This document shows positions 29,778 to 39,749 of a stretch of DNA of 64,000 nucleotides, one piece after another; position 1 is the first letter of the stretch; each line of letters opens with the position of its first letter. Location of the stretch: assembly GCA_032716605.1 (NCBI GenBank), contig CM064530.1, positions 3,624,604-3,688,603 of the forward strand, written 5' to 3'. Source of the DNA: Paralithodes platypus (lineage: Eukaryota; Arthropoda; Malacostraca; Decapoda; Lithodidae). The translations under genes were made by a program, and so were the position numbers. The notes beneath the pieces were generated by a model, which was not told the DNA's origin, searched no databases, and saw only the letters and a program-made list of their open reading frames with translations.

Positions 29778-30777
29778 TATAAAATAATATCCATAAATGC
29801 CTGCTCAATAAGAAACAAAATAGACGAACTCAAATGTCTGTTATTAAATGAGAAAGTTGACGTTATTTGTATAACGGAAACACATCTGAACCTTAAAAAT
29901 AAAGATCTACTTCATGAATATCACATAGAGCCATATAAATGTTTCATAAAGACCGTAACAATGGAAAACAAAGAGGGGGGTTGCAATGTACGTTGCAACC
30001 TACTTAAACCCAGTCGAGGTGACTCTCCCCGAAAGTAACTGAGGAAAAGTGTGCGTCAAAATAAATACAAAAAACATGAACTTAAATATCACTACAGCGT
30101 ACCGACCACCGAGACTAGCTGTTGCCGATGATACAATTTTTTATGAAATACTAGAGAAAACCCTTAATTCCGACGAAACAGTTTTACTAGGTGACTATAA
30201 CCTCCCCCTAATTGACTGGAATACCACGACCGGAAAAAATGCTGAGTCACGCCTAATGACAAGCTTCATCCAGGACAATTTTTTGACTCAACACGTAAAA
30301 CAGCCGACGCGAGACAGGAATATATTAGACCTCGTAATCACTACCCAAGAAAATTTATTATCAAACCTGGATGTAGGTGAACATCTGGCAACGTCCGATC
30401 ATAAAATCTTAAGAATCAACGTTATAAGCAAATATTCCTCAGTAAAAACAACAGGAATGGTTTCGGACTTCAAAAACGCAAATTATGACGGACTTAAGGA
30501 ATCGCTATCAAACATACACTCAAACCTCATAAATATAAACGAAGTAAATGAACTATGGGGACATTTTAAGTCTACAATTACAGAAGCGCATAAACAATTT
30601 GTACCCATGAAACCAAAACGTAATACGAAATCAAGTATGCCCCCTTGGTACAGTAGAGACATTGGCAAGGCAATAAGGAAAAGGAATCAACTCCACAAAC
30701 TTGTAAAAAATAACACAAACACTGAAGTAATTAAAAACTTGTACAAAAATAGTATAAGGGAAGTGAGAAAAAAAAAT
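29778..30777 (+). pseudogene. L-C ORF2, endonuclease domain (two frames)
   Basis: APE-type endonuclease of a non-LTR retrotransposon, which nicks target DNA to prime reverse transcription. The N-terminal part (frame from 29778) reads KIISINACSIRNKIDELKCL and VDVICITETHL, the expected Asn and Glu metal-site motifs. A one-base shift in the G run near 29982 moves the reading to the frame that includes NPVEVTLPESN, an in-frame TGA near 30042, then ITTAYRPP, VLLGDYNLPLIDW (catalytic Asp/Asn), LDLVITTQENLLSNLDVGEH and SDHKILRINV (Asp-His pair). All key motifs are visible, but the enzyme is split over two frames. A basic linker with MPPWYSRDIGKAIRKRNQLH follows. The frame ends at TAG 30778-30780. 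Confidence 0.88.
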
Positions 30778-30802
30778 TAGGGCGAACAAACAAAATTACG
30801 AA

Positions 30803-31186
30803 ATGACTATTGCCAGAAAAAGTGCCACAAACCCCAAAAAATTCTACAGTTACGTAAACAAAAATAAACAGATCAAAAGCGGAATCGGACCGCTAATAGA
30901 AGATGGCCAGACAATAACAGGCGACACAAACACGGCAAATCTGCTCAACAAATATTTTGGCTCAGTTTTCACAGAAGAAATTATCGATCATACCCTTGAA
31001 AATAACACCTCAACTCATGTGATAGGAGATTTCACCATCAGTGTTACCGAAGTACAAAGCAAATTGAGTAATTTAAATGTAAATAAGACCCCGGGACCCG
31101 ACATGCTCCACCCGAAAATAATTAAGAATGTCAAGGACGAAATAGCAAAACCCCTGACACAACTATTTAACTTATCACTACTACAG
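30803..31186 (+). pseudogene. L-C ORF2, linker and RT N-terminal segment
   Basis: Shifted by one base relative to the preceding segment. Contains ARKSATNPKKFYSYVNKNKQ, TANLLNKYFGSVFTEE, LSNLNVNKTPGPDMLHPKII and LTQLFNLSLLQG. The NKTPGPD motif precedes the RT fingers in CR1-like elements and has a counterpart in L-A at 15.5 kb. After about 31186 the homologous reading moves to the frame of the next segment, starting IVPSDWKDANITPIYKKGSK. Confidence 0.85.
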
Positions 31187-32271
31187 GGATTGTACCGAGT
31201 GATTGGAAAGATGCGAACATTACGCCGATATACAAGAAGGGTAGCAAGGCCAAAGCGAGTAATTACAGACCAATTAGCCTAACTTCAATTGTAGGAAAAA
31301 TCATGGAAAAAATCATTAGAGATAAGATAGTAGATTACCTCGAATCAAACAACCTAATCAAAAATAGTCAACACGGCTTTAGATCAAATAAGTCATGCCT
31401 AACAAATTTGATTGAATTTTATAACAAACTATTCACATATAACGACATGACGAAATCACTAGATATAATCTTCTTGGACTTTCAAAAAGCTTTCGACAAG
31501 GTGCCTCACCGAAAACTATTGGCTAAACTGGAGAGGATAGGTATCAAAGGTGAAATTCATTCTTGGATAAAAAATTGGCTTACAGACAGAAGACAGAGAG
31601 TGGTGATAAATGGAGTGGAATCGGAGTGGGAGCCTGTCACTAGTGGAGTTCCACAGGGTTCAGTCCTTGGACCGGTCCTGTTTCTCATTTACATTAACGA
31701 TATCGATGTAGGGGTAAACAACACCATTTCCAAATTCGCCGACGATACAAAAATAGGAAATACAGTCCTGAACGAAGATGATAGAAATGCGTTGCAATCT
31801 GATTTAAACAAGATATCAGAGTGGTCGAAAAAATGGCAGATGCCCTTCAATGTCGATAAATGTCAGGTGCTGCAGGTTGGTAGCAGAAATATGAAATACA
31901 AATACGAAATGAATGGCAAACAAATAAAAACCGCAACGGTAGTAAAAGACCTAGGGGTACTAATATCTGAAAACCTAAAAACTTCCGACCAATGTATAGC
32001 AGCTGCAAATAAGGCAAACATAGCATTGGGCTTTATTAAACGAAAATTTACATATAAACATGAAAACGTAATAGTGCCACTGTTCAAAAGTATGGTGAGG
32101 CCCCACCTTGAATATGGTGTGCAGTTCTGGTCACCTTATCTGATCAAGGACATTGTAAGACTCGAGTCAGTACAGCGTAGAGCGACGAAGATGATACCCT
32201 CATTAAGAAATAAACCATATGAAGAAAGACTTAAACGATTGAACCTGTTCTCATTAAAAAGAGGAGGTTGA
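31186..32271 (+). pseudogene. L-C ORF2, reverse transcriptase core, open
   Basis: An uninterrupted frame of about 360 residues covering the whole RT palm. Visible motifs are ASNYRPISLTSIVGKIMEK, NSQHGFRSNKSCLTNLIEF, IIFLDFQKAFDKVPHRKLL (motif A Asp, near 31471), GVPQGSVLGPVLFLIYINDI (motif B), KFADDTK (motif C, FADD at 31735-31746), KWQMPFNVDKCQVLQVG (motif D/E region) and MVRPHLEYGVQFWSPYL with RLESVQRRATKMIPSL. All catalytic aspartates are retained, so this is the best RT reference in the window. A one-base loss near 32262-32270 moves the C-terminus to a third frame. Confidence 0.92.
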
Positions 32272-32543
32272 GGGGTCAGCTTATTGAGTGCTTTAAGATA
32301 CTAAAAGGTTTCGACAAAGTCGATGTAAATGCACTATTCACATTAAACAATACTAATCAAACTCGCGGAAATGGAATGAAATTAAAAACCAAAAAGGCAA
32401 ACCTAGATGTCACAAAGAGTTTCTTCACCTACAGTGTGGCGACAGAGTGGAATAAACTACCAGCGAGAGTGGTGGAGAGCGACACAATAAACGCCTTCAA
32501 GGGAAGGCTTGACCTCTATCTGCAGAGGGCTGGGGTGATATGA
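32262..32543 (+). pseudogene. L-C ORF2, C-terminal domain
   Basis: Third frame, continuing RRLRGQLIECFKILKGFDK-type sequence, then VDVNALFTLNNTNQTRGNGM, FTYSVATEWNKLPARVVES, GRLDLYLQRAGVI and a TGA stop at 32541-32543. The order of motifs matches L-A and L-B, which supports a CR1-group assignment. The poly-A run starts at 32547. Confidence 0.88.
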
Positions 32544-32546
32544 ATG

Positions 32547-32581
<35 letters not shown>

Positions 32582-32619
32582 TATGTATATGTATGTGTGT
32601 TTTTTTTTTTTTTTTTTAA
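32547..32619. repeat. Poly-A and poly-T runs facing each other
   Basis: A33 (L-C tail), a short TATG segment, then T18. The T run is the A tail of the minus-strand tRNA retropseudogene next to it. Confidence 0.9.
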
Positions 32620-32704
32620 TATCTTCCCATTGACATATCGGGATTTGAACCCGGGTCCATTGGATTACCAATCCAGTGGCATGACCACTCCACCACACCT
32701 CCCA
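32601..32704 (-). mobile_element. tRNA-Thr(GGT)-like retropseudogene with poly-A tail
   Basis: Minus strand: GGGAGGTGTGGTGGAGTGGT (A-box region), anticodon stem-loop CTGGA-TTGGTAA-TCCAA giving anticodon GGT (Thr), and T arm CCGGG-TTCAAAT-CCCG, then about 15 bases and an A run. The acceptor stem is poorly paired. It could equally be the head of a short SINE; only one copy is seen. Confidence 0.6.
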
Positions 32705-32715
32705 CAGTGTGCACT

Positions 32716-32830
32716 GTACAGTATGTATATATATACTGTATATATATGTGTGTATGTATGTATGTGTATATGTATGTGTATATATATGTATATATATATG
32801 TGTGTATGTGTATATATGCATATATGCATA
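32716..32830. repeat. (TATG)n/(TA)n tract
   Basis: Imperfect TATG and TATA repeats. Confidence 0.9.
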
Positions 32831-32839
32831 TTATAGTTT

Positions 32840-32932
32840 GTAAGGCCAGACTGCCTAGTAAGGACCTTGAGGTCTGTGTGGTCTGTGTATCTATGTAGCT
32901 CTATGTAGCTCTCTCTCTCTCTCTCTCTCTCA
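32840..32932 (+). repeat. R1 unit followed by (CT)n
   Basis: AAGGCCAGACTGCCTAGTAA, GGACCTTGAGGTCTGTGTGG, TCTGTGTATCTATGTAGCTC, then CT repeats. Confidence 0.75.
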
Positions 32933-33052
32933 AGCTGAAGCTTACATACGGGCACCCTGGCATGAATTCTAATATTAGAGAATCTTGTGCGAGGGTTGGT
33001 TGGTTTTCACTTCGTATTATGGTCTATGAAGGTCGTAATTTCAAAACACCTT

Positions 33053-33088
33053 AACCCTTAGAAGATACGATGACGCATTTTATTTTGT
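33053..33088 (+). mobile_element. M1 left-end fragment cut by (TTC)n
   Basis: TTAACCCTTAGAAGATACGA then TGACGCATTTTATTTTG, followed by CTTCTTCTT. Confidence 0.55.
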
Positions 33089-33367
33089 TTCTTCTTCTTC
33101 TTCTTCTTCTTGTAATCGTCTTCCTCCTATTCTTCGTCCTCGTATTCCTCCTCCCCCCTCCTCTTTCCATCTTACTCCTACTACTCCTCCCACTCCTCCT
33201 CCTCTTTCCATCTTACTCCTCCTTTTTCCATCCTCCTCCTCCTCCTCCTCCTTCTCCTCTTTCCATCCTCCTGTTCTTCCTCTTTCCATCCTACTCCTCC
33301 TCCTCCATCTCCTCCTGGTCCTTCCTCTCCTTCCTGTGTGACCTAGTTAACAAGGGGGGGGGGGGGG
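33089..33367. repeat. (CTT)n/(CTC)n pyrimidine tract and poly-G
   Basis: Triplet pyrimidine repeats to about 33330, then a G run at 33353-33367. Confidence 0.93.
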
Positions 33368-33682
33368 AGTCCTGCACCTGACCTGACCTAGTCCTGACAA
33401 AAGTAATGGTATTGGTGACGGGATTAGTTCCACGGAATCTTCAACTCTCTCTCTCTCTCTCTCCATAGCCATATGCTTTCATTAGTTTATTCAGGTACAT
33501 TGAGGTTTGTATTTGATAGTAATGTTAAAGAACGGGGTGTTACTTTATTATAAATCTATTATCACTCTCAATAAATGTTCCTTTATATAGACCTCATTCC
33601 ATTCCTTTCAATTACGTTCTACTAGGCCTATCTCTCCTGATATGGCCGAATTTACCGCTAACGAACAGAGGACGAGATAATT
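33368..33682. other. Unassigned sequence
   Basis: No recognised element. A short (CT)n is at 33446-33463. Confidence 0.5.
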
Positions 33683-33768
33683 CACCACTTGCGAGCTTCA
33701 GGCTATAAGGAAGTTGGAGCTGTAGACATCGATATTTTACCAAACTACCAATTACAATATAATCCTAC
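33683..33768 (+). mobile_element. M4, left half only
   Basis: CACCACTTGCGAGCTTCAGG and CTATAAGGAAGTTGGAGCTG match the M4 terminal repeat. The right side is replaced by (CA)n. Confidence 0.7.
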
Positions 33769-33856
33769 ACACACACACACACACACACACACAGGTATAT
33801 AAAAACAAACACAAAGGTAAATAGCTTTATATAACACCTACCCCCCCCCCCTCCCC

Positions 33857-33892
<36 letters not shown>

Positions 33893-33975
33893 GATTTATA
33901 CAACCCCCCCCACACACACACACATAATTACAGTACATAGCATTATATAAACAAACCTCCACACACACACACATT
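33769..33975. repeat. Cluster of (CA)n, poly-C and (GA)n
   Basis: (CA)n 33769-33794, C-rich 33840-33857, (GA)n 33860-33889, (CA)n 33908-33924 and 33960-33973. Confidence 0.92.
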
Positions 33976-34073
33976 ATATATCGTACCATAAGCCACATAG
34001 CGTGACAGTGAGGGTTCCTGGTTCCTAATCCTAGGATCGTAGTCTACAAAAAACTCACCAGAACATTACTGTA

Positions 34074-34122
34074 TCTCTCTCTATATCTATCTATCTATCT
34101 ATCTATCTATATATACATATAT

Positions 34123-34194
<72 letters not shown>

Positions 34195-34218
34195 GTATAT
34201 ATATATACCGTATATATA
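34074..34218. repeat. (TATC)n then (TA)n with CCG interruptions
   Basis: The TA run is interrupted twice by TACCGTA. Confidence 0.93.
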
Positions 34219-34247
34219 TTCTATTTTCTCTCCTTGTCTTCTTGCTT

Positions 34248-34262
34248 TCGTCTCTATCTCTC

Positions 34263-34314
<52 letters not shown>
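34248..34314. repeat. (CT)n microsatellite
   Basis: CT run with single T interruptions. Confidence 0.96.
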
Positions 34315-34316
<2 letters not shown>

Positions 34317-34345
34317 CTTGTCTTAAACCCAGTAGCATCAACTTT

Positions 34346-34440
34346 TATTTTGTTAACGCCGGACTACCTCATAGGGAGCGCAAAGTCTGTGTAGTCTGCG
34401 TATGTGTATCTACGTAACTCCGTGCAGCTCTCTCTCTCCA
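34346..34440 (+). repeat. R1 unit followed by CT repeats
   Basis: GCCGGACTACCTCATAGGGA, GCGCAAAGTCTGTGTAGTCT, GTATCTACGTAACTCCGTGC, then CTCTCTCTC. Confidence 0.75.
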
Positions 34441-34552
34441 TCTGGCCCCACAGAACCACCGCGGTATATATTTAATGGGAAGGTATAGGGGCAAACGCTG
34501 TCCTACTGGAATATGGAGAGAGAGAGATTGTGGTCAGAGTTGAGAGAGACAG

Positions 34553-34553
34553 A

Positions 34554-34612
<59 letters not shown>
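34553..34612. repeat. (CT)n microsatellite
   Basis: Pure CT run of about 58 bases. Confidence 0.97.
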
Positions 34613-34615
<3 letters not shown>

Positions 34616-34619
34616 AACC

Positions 34620-34893
34620 AGGAAAGCCGTAAACAAAAAAAATCCTCAAAGCCATCGGCACTCCCCCATAATCCGCCAATGGACGCACCCGACACGTTTC
34701 AGACTTGTTGGGGAGCAAACCTATAATGGTCTCTTGCTACTTTACACACTTATTCTCACTCACTCACTCTCCTCACTCACTCACTCACTCACTCACTCTC
34801 TCTCTCTCTCTCTCACAAGAATACCTTTCTCCTTCAGAGCCACCAGGACTCTCCCCATAATCCTCCAGTGGCCGCACCCAACACGTTTCTGAT
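34620..34893 (+). repeat. Direct repeat of ~85 bp around (ACTC)n
   Basis: AAAGCCATCGGCACTCCCCC...ACACGTTTC at 34648-34700 recurs as AGAGCCACCAGGACTCTCCC...ACACGTTTC at 34835-34890. A (CACT)n/(CT)n tract lies between (34755-34813). Confidence 0.75.
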
Positions 34894-35014
34894 ATCTATT
34901 TACGTCGATGTTCAGTATCTATGCACTGTAGAAAATCAAGGGTCTAATAAAAGGTATATATAATCATTGGATATATCAAGATATTTACCTTTCTATCCTT
35001 GTAAGACACGTAAC

Positions 35015-35152
35015 AAAGCCACTCCAACAGCTTCCTCTCTCCAACACCCCTTCTCCCCTCTCTTCACTCTTCAGAAAAAAAGGAAAAGTAGCTATGAGGT
35101 GCCGTTGTAAAGGCTTGTCCCTCAATAACTTCACCTGACCTGACCTTATATT
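35015..35152 (+). mobile_element. SINE-C 3' part
   Basis: AAAGCCACTCCAACAGCTTC, CCAACACCCCTTCTCCCCTC, AGGTGCCGTTGTAAAGGCTT, ATAACTTCACCTGACCTGAC. Matches the 3' half of 51338-51776. Confidence 0.8.
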
Positions 35153-36120
35153 AGATGGCTATATTACTGTCAATATACCATAACAAGGGTATATTATTAT
35201 AGAGACTATAATTACTCTTTTTATACATACTTTAAACGCTTCAGATACTGTGTGTGACCCTTGCTAAATATATATAATTACTAAGCTCATTTAAAATATA
35301 TTAGGTTAGGAAAGAACAGGTATATCATTAACAATATACCCAACTTAACTATTTCGCTGCAGTGGATTCTATAAGAAAAAATACGACCAGGCGGCTATTT
35401 TCCCGCTAATTCCGCTCAACGTACGTCGCCCTAGCGCAATATCCTTAGCCCTGAGCGAATTGGAGCCAGCTCCAATGAAAAGATTAGGTCGAACTCTCCC
35501 TATACCAGTCACCATTCCCTCCCTCCCTCCTCAAATCAGCAAGGAAAAATGATCAAAACTTTGCGTATTTCGCCGATGACCAGCTGACCCCCCATTTTAT
35601 ACTCCCGAACGAAAATATAAAAATTTCTTCTTCACTTCCACTCAAGATAACTGGATGATATTTGATCGTGTTTACAAGACAGTATGGGATGTTGAAATAA
35701 AGATGAAATGAACCTCATATTCGTACCTGGCCTCAATTACATGGAGAAATGGCCCTGTTTTTTTGTTTCAGCTTCTAAAACATCTCTTAATTGTACACAC
35801 ATCCTCCCTCAACCAATACACAAAGCACACTGATATAAATATAGGTGGCAAGCTTAAACCTCCTGGAAATCCTTCTGACAACAAGCAAGGCAGGTCGGTG
35901 CAACCAACTCGGATGGTAATACCAATGCGTGTGTATACGGTATACATCGGCCACAGTGTCTTTCTTGCTCTTACTTTATTTATTTCAGTTTCTATCTTTA
36001 CCTACATCTAGAACCCAATCCCAACAACCCCCCCAAGAGCCCCCCCCCCCCCCCCATAATCTTCCAATCCCTCCACCACACCTCCCCCCAACAATGGACA
36101 ATATATTTTTCTTACTTTCC
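35153..36120. other. Unassigned sequence, mostly unique-looking
   Basis: No coding or repeat family signal through 35153-35990. A C-rich patch (36020-36080) resembles 34840-34880. Confidence 0.5.
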
Positions 36121-36508
36121 TTAAGGGGAGGCAGACTGTTTTTCTGGACCGCCTTCTCCCTAATGTTTAGCCCCACTAGTTTTGAGAATATAAGACGTTT
36201 CGCCCATTAGTTTGGCGATTTTAACACGTTTCGCCCCATTTCGTTGTCAATTTTGAGACCTTTCGTACCATGTAGGTGTCGATTTTTTCCTGGCGAGCGA
36301 TAGCGAGCCTGCAATTTTAAAAGGAACCGACCTTTGGCCGGAACATTTTTCTATCAAAAAATGTACAAATATATCTTGAAGGGGGGTGTTGTTGAAGGGG
36401 GTCTAGGGGGTGTTGTTCTAAGCTTGATGGAGGTCTAAGGAGCAAACTAAAAAAAATATATGAATAAATGAATTAATAGACCAAACAAACGGTCAGTCTC
36501 CCCTCAAA
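36121..36508. mobile_element. M3 inverted-repeat element, complete (388 bp)
   Basis: Ends TTAAGGGGAGGCAGACTGTT and (inverted) TTGAGGGGAGACTGACCGTT. Internal landmarks: GACGTTTCGCCCATTAGTTT, GTAGGTGTCGATTTTTTCCT, GGCGAGCGATAGCGAGCCTG, ATCAAAAAATGTACAAATAT, AAGCTTGATGGAGGTCTAAG. No coding capacity. Confidence 0.85.
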
Positions 36509-36519
36509 GCATTCATCCA

Positions 36520-36573
36520 GGGCCTATTTTACATGGGATGTATATTTACGTCGGCCGCAGCGAAAGGGTTAAT
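36520..36573 (+). mobile_element. M2 right-end fragment
   Basis: Ends CCGCAGCGAAAGGGTTAA, as in 49249-49268. Confidence 0.5.
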
Positions 36574-36879
36574 CATTTACCATCGATAAGTTCTGTTGTC
36601 TTTATATTGTGTCATCCCTTTTTGGTTTGTTTATTTTGCAAGTTTTACATTATAATTGTACTTTTACAGTGTACCATACTGAAAAACACGACCTCGAACC
36701 TGCAACAACTAACATAGAGAATATTGACAAAACCCTCGGTCAAGACAAACACTATATCTTAATCTGTGTCTCAGGGAAGTGGATTCGGAGAGAAAAAAAT
36801 AATAAACAATTCCAGGACACGGAGGAGTCTCATAACAATGTTGCCCTATTTTCGTCCAGTTAATCAGGTTACAATAGTT

Positions 36880-36925
<46 letters not shown>

Positions 36926-37094
36926 GCAATATAACTAGTCTACTGTATTTCACCCCTCTCTCTCTCCTTCCCTCGTTTCTCCCATCTCTCTCTCTCTCTC
37001 TCTATTATGCAATATAACTAGCCTACTGCATTTCTCCTATCTCTCTTTCTTTCCCTCGTTTCTCCCATCCTCCCTCCCTCTCTCTCTCTCTCTG
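36880..37094. repeat. (CT)n with ~90-bp unit duplicated
   Basis: (CT)n, ATGCAATATAACTAGTCTAC, CTTCCCTCGTTTCTCCCATC occurs twice. A related unit is at 43043-43155. Confidence 0.85.
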
Positions 37095-37399
37095 GCCACT
37101 TGACTAACCTCGTCCACTTAGTATAGCTATGCCATTCATTCTGTGTGACCTCAAGGGATCAAAGCCACTTTGTACAATATCTAGACCACCCACCTACACT
37201 TATCTCTCTCACTCACTCTCTCTCTCTCTGTAAAAAACGGTTATCAAGGCGAAAAGTCAGTGTTCTCTCTATCTATCTCTTCTGTAATAAAAGGTAATCA
37301 AGTCGAATAATAAAAAAATCTCTATCTATCTATCTATTTATCAATATATCTATATAAGTATACATGTAATCTAGTATATAAATAACGTCCCGTTCTAAA

Positions 37400-37528
37400 C
37401 ATTAATCACCAATTACAAACCCCAATGTACTTGAATAAACCAATGAAAGCAAATGACCTCCCGGGATTCGAACTGGGACAGCACACCCAGAACATAACCA
37501 CCTAAACCATTACACCATCAACATGGCT
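37400..37528 (-). mobile_element. SINE-B-like element, diverged subfamily
   Basis: Minus strand: TGATGGTGTAATGGTTTAGG (A-box), CCCAGTTCGAATCCCGGGAG (B-box), then TTTGCTTTCATTGGTTTATT and GGTGATTAATG. Same design as SINE-B but clearly different in the anticodon and tail regions. Confidence 0.65.
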
Positions 37529-37697
37529 AATGCATGGCTGTGTAATGTTTCCTCTGGTGCAACATAATGTAATATGCATATGAAATCGCTGGCACTCCCA
37601 ACCCACCTGTACTGTGTCGGCTATGCAATCAAGGGGTCAGAGTATATTGTGTGCCTTTGTAATGCTCCCTCTGGTGCATATTAAACCAATTAAATGT

Positions 37698-37760
37698 ATG
37701 TATGTATGTATGTATGTATGTATGTATCTCTCTCTCTCTCTATCTCTCTCTCTCTCTCTT
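37698..37760. repeat. (TATG)n then (CT)n
   Basis: Seven TATG units followed by CT repeats. Confidence 0.95.
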
Positions 37761-37829
37761 ATATTCACCAACCCTGAGACATTAATGCGGTGGTCTTGTA
37801 ACATCTCTCTGGCAATCTCGACATCATCT

Positions 37830-38056
37830 TCTCTTCCTCCTCCGTCTTTTCCTTAGTCATCCTCCTCTAGTCTTCCTTTCATTTCTTGCTCTTCCTGTTG
37901 ACCTCCAGACCCTGCCTCACCTCCTCATCCTTCTTTCTCTTCTTCTTCTCCTCCTCCACCTCCCCTTCTCCTGACTTTCAAACTTTGCTGCTGCTTTTCC
38001 TGGCTCTCCTTACCCTTATTCTTCCTCCCAGTTCCTCTTCCTCCTCCTCCTCCTCC
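37830..38056. repeat. (CTT)n/(CCT)n tract, left flank of L-A
   Basis: Pyrimidine triplet repeats ending (CCT)6. Confidence 0.9.
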
Positions 38057-38287
38057 TGCGTTTGTAAATGAATAACTTTATTTTATCCCCCCCTCAGTTA
38101 CTAACCCATCTGTCCCCTACTAACTTCCTAATCCTGCCACGGACATTAGTTCCAGGGCAGTAGTTCCCTTTCCAATGTTCCCTTACCCACTCTAAACCAC
38201 TGTTTGGACACTTGATCCTCAGTGTTTTGGAGGACAAGCAGCCTAGAAGGGTCACTAGACCTGTTGTTGCTTGATTTCCTTTGTACT
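38057..38287 (+). mobile_element. L-A 3' UTR fragment inside (CCT)n
   Basis: Starts GCGTTTGTAAATGAATAACT at the L-A stop codon and ends TTGCTTGATTTCCTTTGTAC. (CCT)n lies directly on both sides. Confidence 0.88.
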
Positions 38288-38455
38288 CCTCCTCCTCCTC
38301 CTCTGTTGTAGTTTGTAAGTCCTTTGTATTCCTCCCTTTCCTTACTCTTCGTACCCTTTTCTCCTCCTCCTCATAGGTCTGCTGCAGGAGGTAATGCAGG
38401 AGGAGGATGAATACAAAGGAATACTTTGTATTCCTCTTCCTCCTCCTCCTCCCCT
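38283..38455. repeat. (CCT)n tracts with a small palindrome
   Basis: (CTC)n at 38287-38302 and later runs. GAATACAAAG / CTTTGTATTC form a hairpin at 38411-38435. Confidence 0.8.
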
Positions 38456-38665
38456 ATCCCCACTGACCTCCACATACACCCACCCTGCCTCGCCCACATA
38501 CCTGCCACGTCAAGCACCTCCGGAAGTGTGGGCAGAATGTTAAATCACCGTCTACATCGTAAAAGGTGTGCCGTTTTGACCTGCGTCGTGTAAATGGCAA
38601 GAGGTATTTGAGTGATCGCCTCACTCCTTCACCATACCAATGTAACTAAGATCACTGTATTTTGG

Positions 38666-38880
38666 TTAACCCTTACAGTACCGGCGACGTCTCTATTATT
38701 TGGCTTCAGCTACATTTTGACGATTTTATGAAGCTTAGGATGTTTATATGGTAGCTAAAAGGATTAATGGAGATAGTCTGCAGCCTTTTAATGGGCAAAC
38801 ATCCTTCCTAAGATGAATAAAATCGTCTACTAGTTGCCAGAATATAATGAAAAGGACGTCACCGGTACTGGACGGGTTAA
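38666..38880. mobile_element. M1 foldback element, complete (215 bp)
   Basis: TTAACCCTTACAGTACCGGC / ACCGGTACTGGACGGGTTAA. Inverted internal blocks GACGATTTTATGAAGCTTAG and ATGAATAAAATCGTC. Confidence 0.88.
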
Positions 38881-38949
38881 TCTCCAGGATAATGTCTCTA
38901 TGTTCCAACCCTGAGATACAGTTTGTTTATTTGTGTTTGTTTTCATATG

Positions 38950-39067
38950 TGTGTATGGAGGAGACAATAGGCAGGCTGCCTATAACGAGTGTTTCCCCCA
39001 AAGCCAGAACAGTGACAGAGAGCCAAATTCGAGTTACGTTGTGGTCAAAATGCCTGGACACACGAAG
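38950..39067 (-). mobile_element. L-J 3' UTR and last codons
   Basis: Minus strand: GTGTCCAGGCATTTTGACC, GTCACTGTTCTGGCTTTGG, GGGGGAAACACTCGTTATAG. Truncated at a 56-bp tandem duplication. Confidence 0.7.
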
Positions 39068-39196
39068 TTAACTGCAGTCTGAGTCCTAGGATGAAGGAAA
39101 GATTGATTGCGGGAGAGAGAGAGTTAACTGCAGTCTGGGTCCTAGGATGAAGGAAAGATTGATTGCGGGAGAAGAGAGAGAGAGAGAGAGACTGAT
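39067..39196. repeat. 56-bp tandem duplication then (GA)n
   Basis: GTTAACTGCAGTCTGRGTCC...GATTGATTGCGGGAGA occurs twice (39068, 39124), then GA repeats. The unit is derived from the L-J C-terminal coding end. Confidence 0.85.
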
Positions 39197-39243
39197 CGGC
39201 CATAGATGAGGGCGTATTCACCATGTACACACAATGGGACAAC

Positions 39244-39405
39244 TGGCTGGCTGAGCAGGATAGAGCACCTACTTAAGTCTGGGTGATGACTTGGCGTTTG
39301 CATAATAGGTTCGAACCCAGCTTGAGGGGCGGTGTGAGGCGGACTTTGATATGGTCACGCCCAGTCCAGAAAAAAAACTTAATTAAACAAAAATAATAAC
39401 ACTAA
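39244..39405 (+). mobile_element. SINE-F, tRNA-derived, A-rich tail
   Basis: A-box TGGCTGAGCAGGATAGAGC, B-box GGTTCGAACCC at about 39310, then GGTGTGAGGCGGACTTTGAT and TCACGCCCAGTCCAG, followed by AAAAAAAACTTAATTAAAC. One copy only. Confidence 0.6.
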
Positions 39406-39420
39406 TAACCTATGCCGCCC

Positions 39421-39486
39421 TTAACCCTAGCAATATACGATGACCTCTCTCACTCTCTTTCACACGCTCTCTCTCTCTCTCTCCTC
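39421..39486 (+). repeat. M1 left-end fragment running into (CT)n
   Basis: TTAACCCTAGCAATATACGA TGACC then CTCTCTCAC. Confidence 0.55.
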
Positions 39487-39539
39487 TTCTTCTTCTACTT
39501 TGCTATCCTTTCCTTCCACTGTCCCTTTCTCTCGGGTTA

Positions 39540-39652
39540 GCTATCTCTACTAGAATGATGTCCTGACCACCTCGCTGGGATCGTAAGGTCTGTGTGGTCA
39601 GTGTATATATGTAAATCAATATCTCTCTCTCTCTCTCTCTCTCTCTCACTAA
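39540..39652 (+). repeat. R1 unit followed by (CT)n
   Basis: TATCTCTACTAGAATGATGT, CCTGACCACCTCGCTGGGAT, CGTAAGGTCTGTGTGGTCAG, TATATATGTAAATCAATAT, then CT repeats (39622-39652). Confidence 0.85.
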
Positions 39653-39749
39653 AGATAGCTCTACCGTCTGGGCCCCTCATATTTACACCTCTCGCCCCTC
39701 TCCACAATAAGGACATCATTTCCCTCTTAAGGCTCTTCCTAGCACTCTC

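Larger units (their letters stand above)
29613..32579 (+). mobile_element. L-C: CR1-like LINE with endonuclease and RT, poly-A ended
   Basis: The most complete transposon in the window, about 2.97 kb. It covers an apurinic endonuclease-like domain, a linker, the reverse transcriptase and the C-terminal domain. It ends three bases after the ORF2 stop in an A run of about 33 bases, so there is essentially no 3' UTR. ORF1 is absent and the 5' end abuts (CT)n. At least four frameshifts or stops are present. Confidence 0.9.

Noticed and set aside
34074..34218. TATA-rich sequence as a promoter
   Set aside because: It is a (TATC)n/(TA)n microsatellite with no gene downstream.
36609..36863. 84-residue open frame in otherwise non-repetitive DNA
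   Set aside because: No recognisable motif, signal peptide or relative in the window; length is within chance expectation, so I did not call a gene.
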